DNA of 64,000 nucleotides from Pseudomonas sp. P8_241 (GTDB lineage Bacteria; Pseudomonadota; Gammaproteobacteria; Pseudomonadales; Pseudomonadaceae): assembly GCF_034008315.1 (NCBI RefSeq), contig NZ_CP125377.1, positions 5,024,501-5,088,500 on the forward strand. The letters run 5' to 3'. Both the position numbers and the translations under genes were made by a program. Below, piece by piece: positions 51,213 through 59,299 of the stretch (positions are counted from its first letter, which is position 1; every line of letters starts with the position of its first letter). The notes under the pieces were generated by a model. The model worked only from the letters and a program-made list of their open reading frames with translations, made no database searches and was not told the DNA's origin.

Positions 51213-51277
51213 TATGGCGGAGAGATAGGGATTCGAACCCTAGGTACCGGTGAAGGTACAACGGATTTCGAATCCGT
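51213..51277. other. attR: direct repeat within tRNA-Ser
   Basis: The 65-base right copy of the attachment repeat, overlapping the 3' 63 bases of the intact tRNA-Ser. It differs from attL by one extra G in GATAGGGATTC. Confidence 0.92.
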
Positions 51278-51304
51278 CCCATTCGGCCACTCTGGCATCT
51301 CTCC
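51215..51304 (-). tRNA. tRNA-Ser (anticodon CGA)
   Basis: A 90-base tRNA with encoded CCA. The acceptor stem pairs GGAGAGA with TCTCTCC, the anticodon stem-loop is ACGGA-TTCGAAA-TCCGT (anticodon CGA), the long variable arm is typical of tRNA-Ser, and the T loop contains GGTTCGAATCC. It is the integration target of the phage-derived element. Confidence 0.96.
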
Positions 51305-51387
51305 AACGGCGCGCATCATAACAACACTTTCGTCGGAAGCGAACCCCCTTGGCGAAATATTTCTGTGCTATCAGATGCTTGCGCCGA

Positions 51388-52101
51388 TTAAAGCGGTACG
51401 CCCAGACGATTGGCGACTTCTTCGTAGGCTTCGATGACGTCACCAAGGCCCTGACGGAATCGGTCCTTGTCCATTTTCTTGCCGGTAGCCTTGTCCCACA
51501 GGCGGCAGCCGTCCGGGCTGAATTCGTCACCCAGGACGATGCTGCCGTCGTGGAATACGCCGAACTCAAGTTTGAAGTCGACCAGCAGCAGGCCAGCGTC
51601 GTCGAACAGCTTGCTCAGCACTTCGTTGACCTTGAGCGACAATTCTTTCATGCGAACCAATTGCTCAGCCGTGCCCCAACCGAAAGCCACGACGTGGGAT
51701 TCGTTGATGAACGGGTCGCCCTTGGCGTCGTCCTTGAGGAACAGTTCGAAGGTGTAAGGGTTGAGCTTCATGCCCTCTTCCACGCCCAGACGCTTGACCA
51801 GGCTGCCGGCGGCATAGTTACGCACGACGCATTCGACCGGAATCATGTCCAGCTTCTTGACCAGGCATTCGTTGTCGCCCAGCAGCTTGTCGAATTGGGT
51901 CGGTACGCCGGCCGCTTCGAGTTTCTGCATGATGAAGGCGTTGAACTTGTTGTTCACCATGCCTTTGCGGTCGAGCTGCTCGATGCGCTTGCCGTCGAAC
52001 GCCGAGGTGTCGTTGCGAAACAGCAGGATCAAGCGGTTAGCGTCATCGGTCTTGTAAACCGATTTGGCTTTGCCGCGGTAGAGTTCTTCACGTTTTTCCA
52101 T
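51388..52101 (-). CDS. purC: SAICAR synthetase PurC
   Basis: A 237-residue phosphoribosylaminoimidazole-succinocarboxamide synthase of purine biosynthesis. Typical segments are [48 protein letters not shown] and [14 protein letters not shown]. It is the last gene of the apparent dapA-bamC-MBL-purC operon, 28 bases after its neighbour. Confidence 0.97.
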   Translation of the reverse strand: MEKREELYRGKAKSVYKTDDANRLILLFRNDTSAFDGKRIEQLDRKGMVNNKFNAFIMQKLEAAGVPTQFDKLLGDNECLVKKLDMIPVECVVRNYAAGSLVKRLGVEEGMKLNPYTFELFLKDDAKGDPFINESHVVAFGWGTAEQLVRMKELSLKVNEVLSKLFDDAGLLLVDFKLEFGVFHDGSIVLGDEFSPDGCRLWDKATGKKMDKDRFRQGLGDVIEAYEEVANRLGVPL

Positions 52102-52129
52102 GATGGGCTCCGCTTGCTAAGTAGATGGG

Positions 52130-52888
52130 CTAGGCGATATGTCGCCAGTCGAGCCCTGAATCTTGATCGGCCAGTTGCAGCCAGTCCGGGTCGCACCCGA
52201 GGGTGTCGACAAAACATTGCCGGGCCAGCTGCGGCAGGTTGTTCTTGCTGCTCAGATGGGCCAGGACCAGGTGTTGCAGGCCTTGCCAGCCCAACTCGGA
52301 CACCAGGAATGCCGCCTGGTGGTTATTCAAATGTCCCAGCTCACCGCCAACCCGCTGCTTGAGAAAGTACGGATAATGACCCCGAGCCAGCATGTCACGG
52401 CAATGATTGGACTCGATCATCAATGCATCGAGGTCCCGATAGCCCTCCAGCACCTTGTCACAATAGGACCCCAGGTCGGTCAACAGGCCGAAGCGCCGCT
52501 CACCATCACTGAACACGTATTGCGTCGGCTCTTGCGCATCGTGGGCCACGGCGATGACACCAATGCTCAAGTCACCGATTTGCAGCTGCTCGCCGCCTGC
52601 CAGAAGGCCCGCAGGCTCAATCGGTTTGCGCATCCCGCGCAGGGTTCCGCGACTGAGGTAGACAGGCAGATTGTAACGCCGAGACAGCAAACCCACGCCA
52701 TGCACGTGGTCGGCATGTTCGTGGGTCACGAGTATCGCGCTCAACTGCGCCGGGTTCACACCCAGGCGCAGCAAGCGTTTTTCGGTTTCCCGCAGGGAGA
52801 AACCACAATCTACCAGCACGTACGTATCAGCGCTGGCTATCAGCGTGCCGTTCCCTTGGCTACCGCTGCCGAGAACGGCAAAACGCAT
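52130..52888 (-). CDS. MBL-fold hydrolase, YycJ/WalJ-like
   Basis: A 252-residue metallo-beta-lactamase-fold protein. The metal motif is VTHEHADHVHGV, followed by the GLLTDLGSYCDKV and LMIESNHCRDML segments and AHLSSKNN. It starts 4 bases after bamC and precedes purC. Related YycJ proteins are 5'-3' DNA exonucleases; the role in Pseudomonas is uncertain. Confidence 0.88.
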   Translation of the reverse strand: MRFAVLGSGSQGNGTLIASADTYVLVDCGFSLRETEKRLLRLGVNPAQLSAILVTHEHADHVHGVGLLSRRYNLPVYLSRGTLRGMRKPIEPAGLLAGGEQLQIGDLSIGVIAVAHDAQEPTQYVFSDGERRFGLLTDLGSYCDKVLEGYRDLDALMIESNHCRDMLARGHYPYFLKQRVGGELGHLNNHQAAFLVSELGWQGLQHLVLAHLSSKNNLPQLARQCFVDTLGCDPDWLQLADQDSGLDWRHIA

Positions 52889-52892
52889 GTCA

Positions 52893-54008
52893 TCAGCCCA
52901 AATTGTCCTGAATCACGCTCAACACTTTGCGCGCTACATCAGCAGGCGCGACGGTGTTGATGTTTTTCTCGACGGTAACCTGGATGTTCTCGCCGACCTT
53001 GCTCAGGCGAACCTGATAACGCTCGGCACGGGCTTCAACTTCTTCCTTGTTCGGCGCGCTGCCGAACAAGCTGCTGAAGAAGCCAGGCTTGTCGTCTTTC
53101 TTCTCGGCTTTTTCCGCCAGGTTGATGTAGTACAGGCCCAGGCTGCGGTTGATGTCTTCAACGCGCCATTCACCCTGTTCCAGCGCACGACCGACACTCG
53201 ACCAGGCACGATCCAGATCGGTACCGACGTTCAGCACCGGGTTACCGCTGCCGTCCTCGCTCAGGCTCACACGGCTAGGCGCATCGAAATCTCGCGAAGC
53301 CAGCATGGAAACCGAACCGCCCTTCTCCGAGATGCGGCTCATGCTCGCGAGCATGTCGTCGACCAGGGCCGCGTCCAGACCGGTATTGACCGAACGGTTG
53401 GTGAAATCGACGTCGGCGGTGCTGCCGGCGGGCCGCTCGGCGCTGACCACATAGACTTCACTGGTGTTGCGTTGCACGCCCGGCTCGATGCGCACGCGCA
53501 CTCGGGTTTCGCTGTCGGTGCTGACACCGGCCGCACTCAGACGCTTGGCCATGGCTGCCGACAGTTCATCGGAATGTTGCCAGGTGGTAGTGAATTCGCC
53601 GGTTTGCGGACGCTGCTCATCCAGGCGGTACCCATTGTCCTGGAAGAACTGAACGGCCACGGGCCAGACTTCGGCCGGCGGGTTTTGCGCCAGGATCGAG
53701 CGCGAGTCACCGCTCTTCTGCAAGGAATACGCACTGGCGTTAGCCGCCGCCGTCAACGGTTGCGGTCGAGGAACGATGTATTCACCCTTGACGGTGTCAT
53801 CGGCTACGTTGCGCGGGATCGGCAGCAACGGGTCCAGACGCTTGGCGGAGGTGATGTCCGGCGGCAATTGCATCGGTGCAGTCTGTTGCGCTTCCAGGTA
53901 GTCGCTACCACGGTCACGGAAATAACCTTCCGGGCCCCAGACCCATCCACAGCCACTCGTGCTGGAGATGATCAAGGCAAGTGCGGAAAGTCCGGCCATT
54001 CGCTTCAT
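52893..54008 (-). CDS. bamC: Outer-membrane assembly lipoprotein BamC
   Basis: A 371-residue BamC/NlpB, a lipoprotein of the BAM complex. The signal peptide ends in a lipobox-like SSTSGCGW. An unstructured N-terminal stretch (DRGSDYLEAQQTAPMQLPPD) is followed by two helix-grip domains. AGGAAG precedes ATG 54008. It lies 17 bases after dapA, the conserved gammaproteobacterial arrangement. Confidence 0.93.
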   Translation of the reverse strand: MKRMAGLSALALIISSTSGCGWVWGPEGYFRDRGSDYLEAQQTAPMQLPPDITSAKRLDPLLPIPRNVADDTVKGEYIVPRPQPLTAAANASAYSLQKSGDSRSILAQNPPAEVWPVAVQFFQDNGYRLDEQRPQTGEFTTTWQHSDELSAAMAKRLSAAGVSTDSETRVRVRIEPGVQRNTSEVYVVSAERPAGSTADVDFTNRSVNTGLDAALVDDMLASMSRISEKGGSVSMLASRDFDAPSRVSLSEDGSGNPVLNVGTDLDRAWSSVGRALEQGEWRVEDINRSLGLYYINLAEKAEKKDDKPGFFSSLFGSAPNKEEVEARAERYQVRLSKVGENIQVTVEKNINTVAPADVARKVLSVIQDNLG

Positions 54009-54025
54009 GCGTTGTACTTCCTCAA

Positions 54026-54904
54026 TTAAACCAGGACGCTGCACTGGCGCAGGGCCGTGCGAAGCGTTTCATGACAGGGTGCGCTCAGCCAGGTCAGCGG
54101 CAAGCGAATGCCTTCGTGCATCAGGCCCATTTCGACCAAGGCCCACTTCACCGGAATCGGGTTGGCCTCGATGAACAGGTCCTTGTGCAACGGCATCAGT
54201 TTTTCGTTGATGGCGCGTGCAGTCTCGGCGTCACCCTTGAGCGCGGCCTCGCACAGGTCTGCCATTTCGCGCGGAGCGACGTTGGCGGTAACGGAAATGT
54301 TGCCCTTGCCACCCAGCAGGATCAGCTCAACCGCGGTCGGATCATCACCGGACAACACGATGAAATCCTTGCTTACGCCATCAAGGATGGCCTTCGCACG
54401 CTTCAGGTCGCCAGTCGCTTCCTTGATGCCGATGATGTTTGGCACGGTGGAAAGACGGATCACGGTCTCCGCCTGCATGTCGCAGGAGGTACGGCCAGGC
54501 ACGTTGTAGAGGATCTGCGGGATATCGACGGATTCGGCAATGTGCTTGAAATGCAGGTACAGGCCTTCCTGGGTCGGCTTGTTGTAATACGGTACGACCA
54601 GCAGGCAGGCGTCGGCGCCGGCCTCTTTGGCGTTACGGGTCAACTCGACAGCTTCGCGGGTCGAGTTGGCGCCGGTACCGGCAATTACCGGGATACGGCC
54701 GTTGACTTGCTTGACCACGGCACGGATGACTTCGATATGTTCGTTTACATCGAGGGTTGCCGATTCGCCGGTAGTGCCGACGGCAACAATGGCATGGGTG
54801 CCGTTTTCAAGGTGGAAGTCCACGAGTTTGCTGAGGCTGTCCCAGTCAAGACGCCCTTGTGCATCCATGGGTGTGACCAGTGCCACCATACTGCCCGCAA
54901 TCAT
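54026..54904 (-). CDS. dapA: 4-hydroxy-tetrahydrodipicolinate synthase DapA
   Basis: A 292-residue class I aldolase-fold enzyme of lysine and diaminopimelate synthesis. The N-terminus is [20 protein letters not shown], with [11 protein letters not shown] (pyruvate-binding), [11 protein letters not shown] and the Schiff-base lysine in [16 protein letters not shown] 54904 has GGAGCGG upstream; a longer reading is not credible. It is first in the operon with bamC. Confidence 0.96.
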   Translation of the reverse strand: MIAGSMVALVTPMDAQGRLDWDSLSKLVDFHLENGTHAIVAVGTTGESATLDVNEHIEVIRAVVKQVNGRIPVIAGTGANSTREAVELTRNAKEAGADACLLVVPYYNKPTQEGLYLHFKHIAESVDIPQILYNVPGRTSCDMQAETVIRLSTVPNIIGIKEATGDLKRAKAILDGVSKDFIVLSGDDPTAVELILLGGKGNISVTANVAPREMADLCEAALKGDAETARAINEKLMPLHKDLFIEANPIPVKWALVEMGLMHEGIRLPLTWLSAPCHETLRTALRQCSVLV

Positions 54905-55230
54905 GAAACCGCTCCTGCCGGAAAAAGAGAGCGGTAATGGTACTGGCGCCAAGATGCTTGCACAAGCGAAGTACTGCGCTGCCGCCATTCCCCTTGGCGC
55001 CGCTTTTCGCTACCCTTCAGACTTTGATCGGTACTGACAAGCTCGTCCGTCGGGTTTCAGCCTCCATTTTCGGCATCACAAGCCCCATTCCAGCGTTGCC
55101 ACTCCTCGCTCCTGCCATACTGGAGCACGTGCAACCAGCGCGTGAGGCTTTCTGAATTCGCATCCGCAGGCTTGCTCACGAAAAATACAGCCCTGAATGT
55201 ACCGACCGCTCATCGCTTTAGGAATGCTGC
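54905..55230. other. Divergent dapA-gcvR intergenic region
   Basis: About 326 bases without a gene. It must hold promoters for both genes, but no strong sigma-70 pair was found. AGGAATG before 55231 is the gcvR ribosome-binding site. Confidence 0.5.
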
Positions 55231-55791
55231 ATGTCCACCCCCACAGTTCGCGAACAATTCCTTGTCATCAGTGCCCTCGGCGCCAACCCCATGGAGCTGA
55301 CCAACGTCCTGTGCCGCGCCAGCCATGAAAACCGCTGCGCCGTGGTCACCTCCCGGCTGACCCGTCACGGCGAATGCAGTGCACTCGTACTGGAAATCAC
55401 CGGCAGTTGGGATGCACTGGCACGCCTTGAAGGCAGCCTCCCCATCCTGGCCAAGCGACACGCATTCACCGTCAACGTGGTGCGCAGCGCCGCCCTGGAA
55501 AACCGCCCGCAAGCCCTGCCGTACGTCGCTTACGTCAGCTCGGCCTACCGCTCGGACATCATCAACGAGCTCTGCCAGTTCTTCACCGACCACAACGTCG
55601 AACTGGAAAACCTGACCTGCGATACCTATCAGGCACCGCAAACCGGCGGCACCATGCTCAATGCCACGTTTACCGTGACCCTGCCGGCGGGTGTGCAGAT
55701 CAGCTGGCTGCGTGATCAATTCCTGGACTTCGCTGACGCGTTGAACCTTGATGCCCTGATCGAGCCGTGGCGCCCACAGAACCCAATGTAA
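55231..55791 (+). CDS. gcvR: Glycine cleavage regulator GcvR-like ACT protein
   Basis: A 186-residue protein with two ACT domains. The first begins FLVISALGANPMELTNVLCR and the second YVAYVSSAYRSDIINELCQF. In E. coli GcvR antagonises GcvA at the glycine cleavage operon. It is followed 10 bases later by bcp, the same pairing as in P. aeruginosa. Confidence 0.9.
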   Translation: MSTPTVREQFLVISALGANPMELTNVLCRASHENRCAVVTSRLTRHGECSALVLEITGSWDALARLEGSLPILAKRHAFTVNVVRSAALENRPQALPYVAYVSSAYRSDIINELCQFFTDHNVELENLTCDTYQAPQTGGTMLNATFTVTLPAGVQISWLRDQFLDFADALNLDALIEPWRPQNPM

Positions 55792-55801
55792 GGAAGCTTT
55801 C

Positions 55802-56275
55802 ATGGCCGTTGCCATCGACCAACCGGTTGCCGATTTCGAAGCGCCCGCGACCAGCGGGCAGACCGTCAGCCTCTCGGGTCTGAAGGGCAAGCAGGTGGTG
55901 CTCTATTTCTATCCGAAGGACAGCACGCCAGGCTGCACCACTCAGGGCCAGGGCTTCAGGGATCAACTGGACGCTTTCAAAGCGGCTAACACCGAAGTGT
56001 TCGGCGTATCTCGCGACAGCCTGAAGTCCCACGAAAACTTCAAGACCAAGCAAGCCTTTACGTTCGAGCTGATCAGCGACAAAGAAGAAGCGCTTTGCCA
56101 ACTGTTTGATGTGATCAAGCTGAAAAAGCTCTATGGCAAGGAATACATGGGCGTGGATCGCAGCACGTTCCTGATCGACAAGGATGGCGTGCTACGTCAG
56201 GAATGGCGCGGCGTGAAGGTGCCCGGGCATGTTGATGCTGTATTGGCTGCAGCTCAGGCATTGAATAAAGCCTGA
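55802..56275 (+). CDS. bcp: Thiol peroxidase Bcp (PrxQ-type)
   Basis: A 157-residue peroxiredoxin. The peroxidatic cysteine is in KDSTPGCTTQGQGFRD. The resolving cysteine that lies five residues later in E. coli Bcp is absent (QGQGF instead of a Cys). The third conserved Cys is present in EALCQLFDV. Reduction may therefore use a different partner. AAGGAAG precedes the ATG. Confidence 0.94.
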   Translation: MAVAIDQPVADFEAPATSGQTVSLSGLKGKQVVLYFYPKDSTPGCTTQGQGFRDQLDAFKAANTEVFGVSRDSLKSHENFKTKQAFTFELISDKEEALCQLFDVIKLKKLYGKEYMGVDRSTFLIDKDGVLRQEWRGVKVPGHVDAVLAAAQALNKA

Positions 56276-56280
56276 TTCTT

Positions 56281-56357
56281 AAAAGATCGCAGCCTGCGAC
56301 AGCTCCTACGGGATTACGCATTTCCCGGTAGGAGCTGCCGCAGGCTGCGATCTTTTT
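56281..56357. repeat. REP pair between bcp and perM
   Basis: GATCGCAGCCTGCGACAGC and a nearly complementary arm flank a short spacer between convergent genes. Related to the 32302 hairpin. Confidence 0.82.
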
Positions 56358-56362
56358 ACAAT

Positions 56363-57433
56363 CTAAAGCAGCGGCGCCACCACAGGCTCTTTACGCGGCC
56401 AGGCATCCAGTACGGCTTTGAACAGTGTCGCCAGGGGAATCGCAAAGAACACCCCCCAGAAGCCCCACAACCCGCCAAACAACAAGACCGCACAGATGAT
56501 CGCGACCGGATGCATGTTGACGGCTTCCGAAAACAATAACGGAACCAGTACGTTGCCATCCAGCGTCTGAATGATTCCGTACACTGCCATCAAGTATATG
56601 AATTGATCGCTCCACCCCCACTGGAACAGCGCAATCAAAAACACCGGGACCGTCACTACAACAGCGCCGACATACGGCACCACTACCGAAACCCCCACCA
56701 GCAACGCCAGCAGCGCCGCATAGTTGAGCTCCAGCACGACGAAAGCGAGGTAGGTCACACCGCCGCAAATGAAAATCTCGATGACCTTGCCGCGAATGTA
56801 ATTGGCGATCTGCCGGTTCATGTCATGTGCGACCCGAGTGATCAATGCCCGTTCACGCGGCAGATATCCGCGTACCCATTCACCGATCATTGCGCGGTCC
56901 TTGAGGAAAAAGAACACCAGAATCGGCACCAGCACCAGATAGATCATGATATTCACCAGCAGAGGCAGGCTCGACAGCGAAAAGGTCAGCGCCCACTGAC
57001 CGAACTTGCCGATTTCCCCCCGCGCCACTTCGATGGCCCGCAGCACCTGCTCGTCGGACACCAGATGTGGGTAACGTTCGGGCAAGAGCAACAAAAGCGA
57101 CTGCCACTTGGCGAGCATGCCCGGAAGCTCATTGAACAGTGTGATCAACTGATGCCACAGCAACGGTACGACCACCACGATGAATACCAGCAACAACCCC
57201 ATGAACAAAGCAAAAACCAGCCCCACCGCCACGCCTCCGGGAACACGCAGGCGCTCAAGTGACACCACCAGTCCCTGCATCAGATACGCCAGCACCATCC
57301 CGGCCAGGACCGGCGCGAGCATACCGCCCAACGTGAGCACAGCGGTGAACGCCAGAAAGAGCAGGACGGCCAACACCACCGCTTCTTCATCGGAGAAATA
57401 GCGCTGGATCCAGTCGCGAAACACTTTGAACAT
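56363..57433 (-). CDS. perM: AI-2E family transporter (PerM-like)
   Basis: A 356-residue inner-membrane protein with about eight transmembrane helices. The N-terminal pair precedes a long loop, and the C-terminal half has YVGAVVVTVPVFLIAL, IQTLDGNVLVPLLFSEAVNM and GGLWGFWGVFFAIPLATL, the AI-2E/UPF0118 signature. AAGGAATATTG precedes ATG 57433. It lies after tusA as in P. aeruginosa PA1006-PA1007. Substrate unknown. Confidence 0.9.
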   Translation of the reverse strand: MFKVFRDWIQRYFSDEEAVVLAVLLFLAFTAVLTLGGMLAPVLAGMVLAYLMQGLVVSLERLRVPGGVAVGLVFALFMGLLLVFIVVVVPLLWHQLITLFNELPGMLAKWQSLLLLLPERYPHLVSDEQVLRAIEVARGEIGKFGQWALTFSLSSLPLLVNIMIYLVLVPILVFFFLKDRAMIGEWVRGYLPRERALITRVAHDMNRQIANYIRGKVIEIFICGGVTYLAFVVLELNYAALLALLVGVSVVVPYVGAVVVTVPVFLIALFQWGWSDQFIYLMAVYGIIQTLDGNVLVPLLFSEAVNMHPVAIICAVLLFGGLWGFWGVFFAIPLATLFKAVLDAWPRKEPVVAPLL

Positions 57434-57465
57434 CAATATTCCTTAAGAACAAAACGCCGCAGATT

Positions 57466-57705
57466 TCAGGCTTTTTTCAACCAATAGCGGTAAACACCCG
57501 CCTCATCTTCTTCACGAAGCAGCGTATGACCGGCCAATCGGGCAAAGGTGCGAAAGTCGCGTTGCGAACCCGCATCGGTGGCAATCACCTTGAGCACCGC
57601 GCCGCTGGCCATCCGATTGAGTTCCATCTTGGCCTTGAGCAAAGGCAAAGGGCAATTCAGGCCGCTGGCGTCCAGCTCAACGTCATGCTCTACAGCGTCG
57701 ATCAT
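57466..57705 (-). CDS. tusA: TusA-family sulfur-carrier protein
   Basis: A 79-residue protein with the TusA active-site cysteine, Cys18, in ASGLNCPLPLLKAK. The P. aeruginosa homologue in this position is linked to molybdenum cofactor and nitrate respiration. It is 32 bases upstream of perM on the same strand and divergent from bepA. Confidence 0.93.
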   Translation of the reverse strand: MIDAVEHDVELDASGLNCPLPLLKAKMELNRMASGAVLKVIATDAGSQRDFRTFARLAGHTLLREEDEAGVYRYWLKKA

Positions 57706-57804
57706 TGCATCACTCCGGTGTCAGGTGCTTGGGTCGCCTAGAATATCTGGTCGCAACGCTGGTGTCCGGCTACAGTAAGGTCTTTGTCTTTTAAGGCTTT
57801 GTGC

Positions 57805-59238
57805 ATGACTTTTTTGCGCCCTACCCTGCTGACGCTCGCTTGCCTGCTCGCCTCACCGGGCTTCGCCGACGACTTGCCGTCACTCGGCGACGCCAGTTCT
57901 GCCATTGTCTCGCCGCAACAGGAATACCAGTTGGGCCGCGCCTGGCTGGCGATGCTGCGCAGCCAGGTATCGCAGCTCAACGATCCGCAACTCAAGGACT
58001 ATGTCGAATCCAGCGTCTATCGACTGGTGGAAACCAGCCAGGTCAGTGACCGGCGACTGGAGTTCATTCTGATCAACAGCCCTCAGCTCAACGCCTTTGC
58101 GGCGCCGGGTGGGATTGTCGGGGTCAACGGCGGTTTGTTCCTTAACGCCCAGACCGAAGGCGAGTATGCCTCAGTACTGGCGCACGAATTGGCTCACTTG
58201 TCGCAACGCCACTTTGCCCGCGGCGTCGAAGCCCAGCAGCGTATGCAAGTGCCGATGATGGCTGCCCTGCTGGCCGGCATCGTGATTGCCGCAGCAGGCG
58301 CCGGCGATGCCGGGATCGCGGCCATTGCGGGTACGCAGGCGGCGGCAATTCAGGAACAACGACGGTTCTCGCGCCAAAACGAGCAGGAGGCCGATCGCAT
58401 CGGCATTCTCAACCTGGAGAAGGCCGGCTACGACCCGCGATCGATGCCCAGCATGTTCGAGCGTCTGGGGCGTCAGTACCGCTTTGACGCCAAGCCGCCG
58501 GAATTTCTGCTGACTCACCCGGTCACCGAATCGCGGATCGCCGACACCCGCAACCGCGCCGAGCAGGCCCCTCAAGGCGGCATCGAGGACACTCTGCGCT
58601 ATCAATTGATTCGTGCGCGAGTCCAACTGATCTACGAAGAAACCCCAGGCCTTGGCGCCAAACGCTTTCGCGCTCAACTTGAGGAAAACCCCAAGAGCGA
58701 CGTAGCCCGTTATGGCTTGGCCATCGCTCAAATCAAGGGCGGCCAACTGAATGAGGCCCGGGAGAATCTCAAGTTGCTGCTGGCCAGGGCGCCGAACGAG
58801 ATCATCTACAACCTCGCTCAGGTCGATCTGGACATCACCAACAATCGCCTACCAGATGCCCAGTCCCGGGTTGACCGGATGCTGACCCAGTATCCCGGCA
58901 ACTATCCACTGAATCAGGTGCGCGTTGATTTGTTGCTCAAGCAGAACCGTACCGCCGATGCGGAAAAGGCCCTTGAAGGCCTGCTCAAGTCGCGTCCGGA
59001 CGACCCGGACGTGTGGTACCAGGTTGCAGAGACTCGCGGCCTGTCTGGCAATATCATCGGGCTGCATCAGGCTCGTGCGGAATACTTCGCACTGGTTGGC
59101 GATTATCGCCAGGCAATCCAACAACTGGACTTCGCCAAACGCAAAGCGGGCACCAACTTCCCGCTGTCGTCAAGGATCGATGCACGCCAACGCGAGCTGA
59201 TGGAGCAGGAACGCATGATCAAGGACATGATGGGCTGA
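57805..59238 (+). CDS. bepA: Periplasmic M48 metalloprotease BepA-like
   Basis: A 477-residue periplasmic protease and chaperone for outer-membrane assembly. The signal peptide is near 1-25 (ending GFADDLPS). The zinc motif HELAH is at 127-131 in VLAHELAHLSQRHF, the third ligand region is NEQEADRIG, and the C-terminal half is TPR repeats. AAGG lies 9 bases before ATG 57805; TTG 57784 is a poorer start. Confidence 0.94.
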   Translation: MTFLRPTLLTLACLLASPGFADDLPSLGDASSAIVSPQQEYQLGRAWLAMLRSQVSQLNDPQLKDYVESSVYRLVETSQVSDRRLEFILINSPQLNAFAAPGGIVGVNGGLFLNAQTEGEYASVLAHELAHLSQRHFARGVEAQQRMQVPMMAALLAGIVIAAAGAGDAGIAAIAGTQAAAIQEQRRFSRQNEQEADRIGILNLEKAGYDPRSMPSMFERLGRQYRFDAKPPEFLLTHPVTESRIADTRNRAEQAPQGGIEDTLRYQLIRARVQLIYEETPGLGAKRFRAQLEENPKSDVARYGLAIAQIKGGQLNEARENLKLLLARAPNEIIYNLAQVDLDITNNRLPDAQSRVDRMLTQYPGNYPLNQVRVDLLLKQNRTADAEKALEGLLKSRPDDPDVWYQVAETRGLSGNIIGLHQARAEYFALVGDYRQAIQQLDFAKRKAGTNFPLSSRIDARQRELMEQERMIKDMMG

Positions 59239-59251
59239 TTCTTTCTGGCAT

Positions 59252-59281
59252 AAAAAACCGCCTCTTTCGAGGCGGTTTTTT
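59252..59281. terminator. Bidirectional terminator between bepA and mucD
   Basis: A run of A, ACCGCCTC, TTTC, GAGGCGGT and T tract. It serves bepA (plus) and mucD (minus), which converge. Confidence 0.9.
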
Positions 59282-59299
59282 ATTCAGCCAACAACCGGA

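Larger units (their letters stand above)
41462..51277. mobile_element. 9.8-kb integrated phage-derived element in tRNA-Ser(CGA)
   Basis: The element is bounded by a 64/65-base direct repeat of the tRNA-Ser 3' end, with the integrase next to the intact tRNA. Minus-strand genes: endolysin, acetyltransferase-like, two small proteins, tail fibre, terminase large (frameshifted), terminase small, integrase. Plus-strand genes: ASCH-like, 21-residue, Cys-rich, 127-residue and excisionase-like proteins. No portal, capsid, tail tube, tape measure, baseplate, replication or repressor gene is present. The direct join of terminase to tail fibre suggests loss of the whole morphogenesis block. Three TTCCCCCAA-type repeats lie near each end. 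Confidence 0.9.

Noticed and set aside
52845..54029. 394-codon frame on the plus strand
   Set aside because: Antisense to bamC and overlapping the MBL gene; shadow composition.
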